NCBI GenBank assembly: GCA_022799355.1
Contig: JAAWOG010000003.1
Coordinates: forward strand, 38,755 to 102,754
Origin: Lachnospiraceae bacterium
GTDB lineage: Bacteria; Bacillota; Clostridia; Lachnospirales; Lachnospiraceae
Reading direction: 5' to 3'
DNA: 64,000 nt
The position numbers were made by a program, and so were the translations under genes. Positions within the stretch are counted from its first letter, which is position 1, and each line of letters starts with the position of its first letter. Below the pieces are notes generated by a model. That model made no database searches. It was not told the origin of the DNA and saw nothing but the letters and a program-made list of their open reading frames with translations. Below, piece by piece: positions 63,057-64,000 of the stretch.

Positions 63057-64000
63057 CTACCCCCGAACCTTTTCGTATACCTTTTTCAAAGCTTCCTTAT
63101 CCCAGAGCACCGGAACCGGATAGAGCGGGTTTGCCTCTTTGTCCGCGTAGGCCGCCAGCATATCGATGTCCTCTTCCTCAATCCCCTCTATTGTCTTTGG
63201 AATCCCAAGCTTTTCGTTCAGTTCATATACCGCTTTGATAAATTTCCCGGCAAGTATCTCCCTGCCCTCCGCCGCTTTCCCAAGTCCGGCGCAAACGGCA
63301 AGTTCCGCCAGTTTTTTATAGATGACCGGTCCGTACATTTCCAGTACGATCGGAAGCAGGATGGCGTTTGTCCGGCCGTGGGGCATATTATATTTTCCGC
63401 TCAGAGAATGGGAAACCGCATGGATGTAACCCACATAGGACCGGGTGAATGCCCGCCCCGCCCGGTGCGCCGCAATCAGCATCCCTTTTTCCGCCCGCCG
63501 ACTCCTGTGCTCTGCCGCCGCCTCGATATCATGGAAAACCGACCGCACCGCCTTTTTTGCTTCCCTTCTGGTGTATCTCGTTGTGGAGCGGCCTATGTAG
63601 GCTTCCACCGCATGTGTCAGAGCATCCATCCCGGTAGCCGCCGCCACGGAATATGGCAGTGTACCGATGACTGCCGGATCGAGCACGGCGTAGGAGGGAA
63701 TCAGCGGAAAGTCATTGATGGAATATTTATGTCTTGTATCCGAGTCCACGATCACCGCGGCCAGCGTGGTCTCGCTCCCCGTCCCCGCTGTCGTCGGCAC
63801 CGCAATCAGGAGCGGTGTTTTTCTTCCTACCCGCAGAATGCCCGCCATTTTCCGCAGCGGCTTTTTCGGTCTCGCCACACAGGCTCCCACTGCCTTCGCA
63901 CAGTCCATGGGGGAACCGCCGCCAAAGGAAATAATGCAGTCGCAGTCATTATGCCGATAAATCTGAAGTGCTTCCATCACCATCTGCGTTGTAGGGTTTT
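63057..64000 (-). CDS. Iron-containing alcohol dehydrogenase (5' end outside window)
   Basis: Group III Fe-dependent alcohol dehydrogenase; about 314 residues are visible, and the frame runs on to the right edge (NPTTQMVMEAL). The nucleotide-binding GGGSPMDCAKA and the metal-site histidines in GYIHAVSHSLSGKYNMPHGRTNAI and earlier HAVEAYIG are present. The first roughly 80 residues lie beyond the window, so the start at 63983 in the track is an internal Met. It is the first seen gene of the ADH-ALDH-DegV set. Confidence 0.93.
   Translation of the reverse strand, partial: NPTTQMVMEALQIYRHNDCDCIISFGGGSPMDCAKAVGACVARPKKPLRKMAGILRVGRKTPLLIAVPTTAGTGSETTLAAVIVDSDTRHKYSINDFPLIPSYAVLDPAVIGTLPYSVAAATGMDALTHAVEAYIGRSTTRYTRREAKKAVRSVFHDIEAAAEHRSRRAEKGMLIAAHRAGRAFTRSYVGYIHAVSHSLSGKYNMPHGRTNAILLPIVLEMYGPVIYKKLAELAVCAGLGKAAEGREILAGKFIKAVYELNEKLGIPKTIEGIEEEDIDMLAAYADKEANPLYPVPVLWDKEALKKVYEKVRG

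Noticed and set aside
1-64000. tRNA, rRNA or riboswitch
   Set aside because: No cloverleaf, conserved CCA end, ribosomal sequence or recognised aptamer was seen; covariance-model scanning would be needed to exclude small RNAs.

Overview
The window (64 kb, mid-GC) looks like the chromosome of a Gram-positive anaerobe of the Clostridia, most likely the Lachnospiraceae. The evidence is the tig-clpP-clpX-engB and secA-prfB gene orders, a DUF6033 protein, CPxCGMTRA-type DUF2752 and DUF975 membrane proteins, many AGGAGG-type ribosome binding sites and TATAAT promoters, and an alanine-rich lipoprotein sugar-binding protein. No tRNA, rRNA, CRISPR array, transposase, integrase or phage structural gene was recognised. 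Family assignments come from reading the translations; no database search was run.

Layout. (1) 1-2186: the start of an unidentified gene, then a sensor kinase/response regulator pair. (2) 2347-8398: a maltodextrin-type locus with malQ, a lipoprotein sugar-binding protein, two ABC permeases and a LacI-family regulator; two cre/LacI-like operators lie upstream of the binding protein. (3) 8480-13911: AI-2E family permease, then the housekeeping run tig-clpP-clpX-engB, with no lon in it. (4) 14224-19431: Tex, an Rpn/YhgA-type PD-(D/E)XK nuclease, and a GH32 fructosidase. (5) 19554-21378: an ECF sigma factor with a membrane partner protein. (6) 21590-30344: a DUF975 membrane protein tail-to-tail with a 2282-residue membrane-anchored repeat protein, then a small XRE regulator and two small membrane/exported proteins. 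(7) 30520-34341: prfB, with a programmed frameshift whose zero-frame stop is UAA instead of the usual UGA, and secA.

(8) 34516-48696 is the most unusual part: seven leftward genes over 14 kb, five of whose six junctions overlap or lie within 20 nt, behind one extended -10 promoter. In order of transcription they are: a protein with a C-terminal ComEC-like metallo-beta-lactamase fold; a 1238-residue DUF6603-like protein; three proteins of 444, 293 and 1135 residues with no assigned function; a 557-residue protein with propeller-like repeats; and a protein ending in an intein-like Hint domain. None has an obvious signal peptide. I believe related gene sets occur in other phyla and have no assigned function, but this is recollection and was not searched.

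(9) 48874-54631: ferritin-like protein, SAM-dependent methyltransferase with a structured leader, Q/N/G-rich membrane protein, DUF2752 protein with a doubtful start, cation diffusion facilitator, M23 peptidase and DUF6033 protein. (10) 54819-60320: three rightward polytopic membrane proteins of glycosyltransferase (GT-C) type, the last two being diverged tandem paralogues. (11) 60276-64000: leftward precorrin-2 dehydrogenase-like protein, DegV protein, aldehyde dehydrogenase and an iron-containing alcohol dehydrogenase cut by the window edge.
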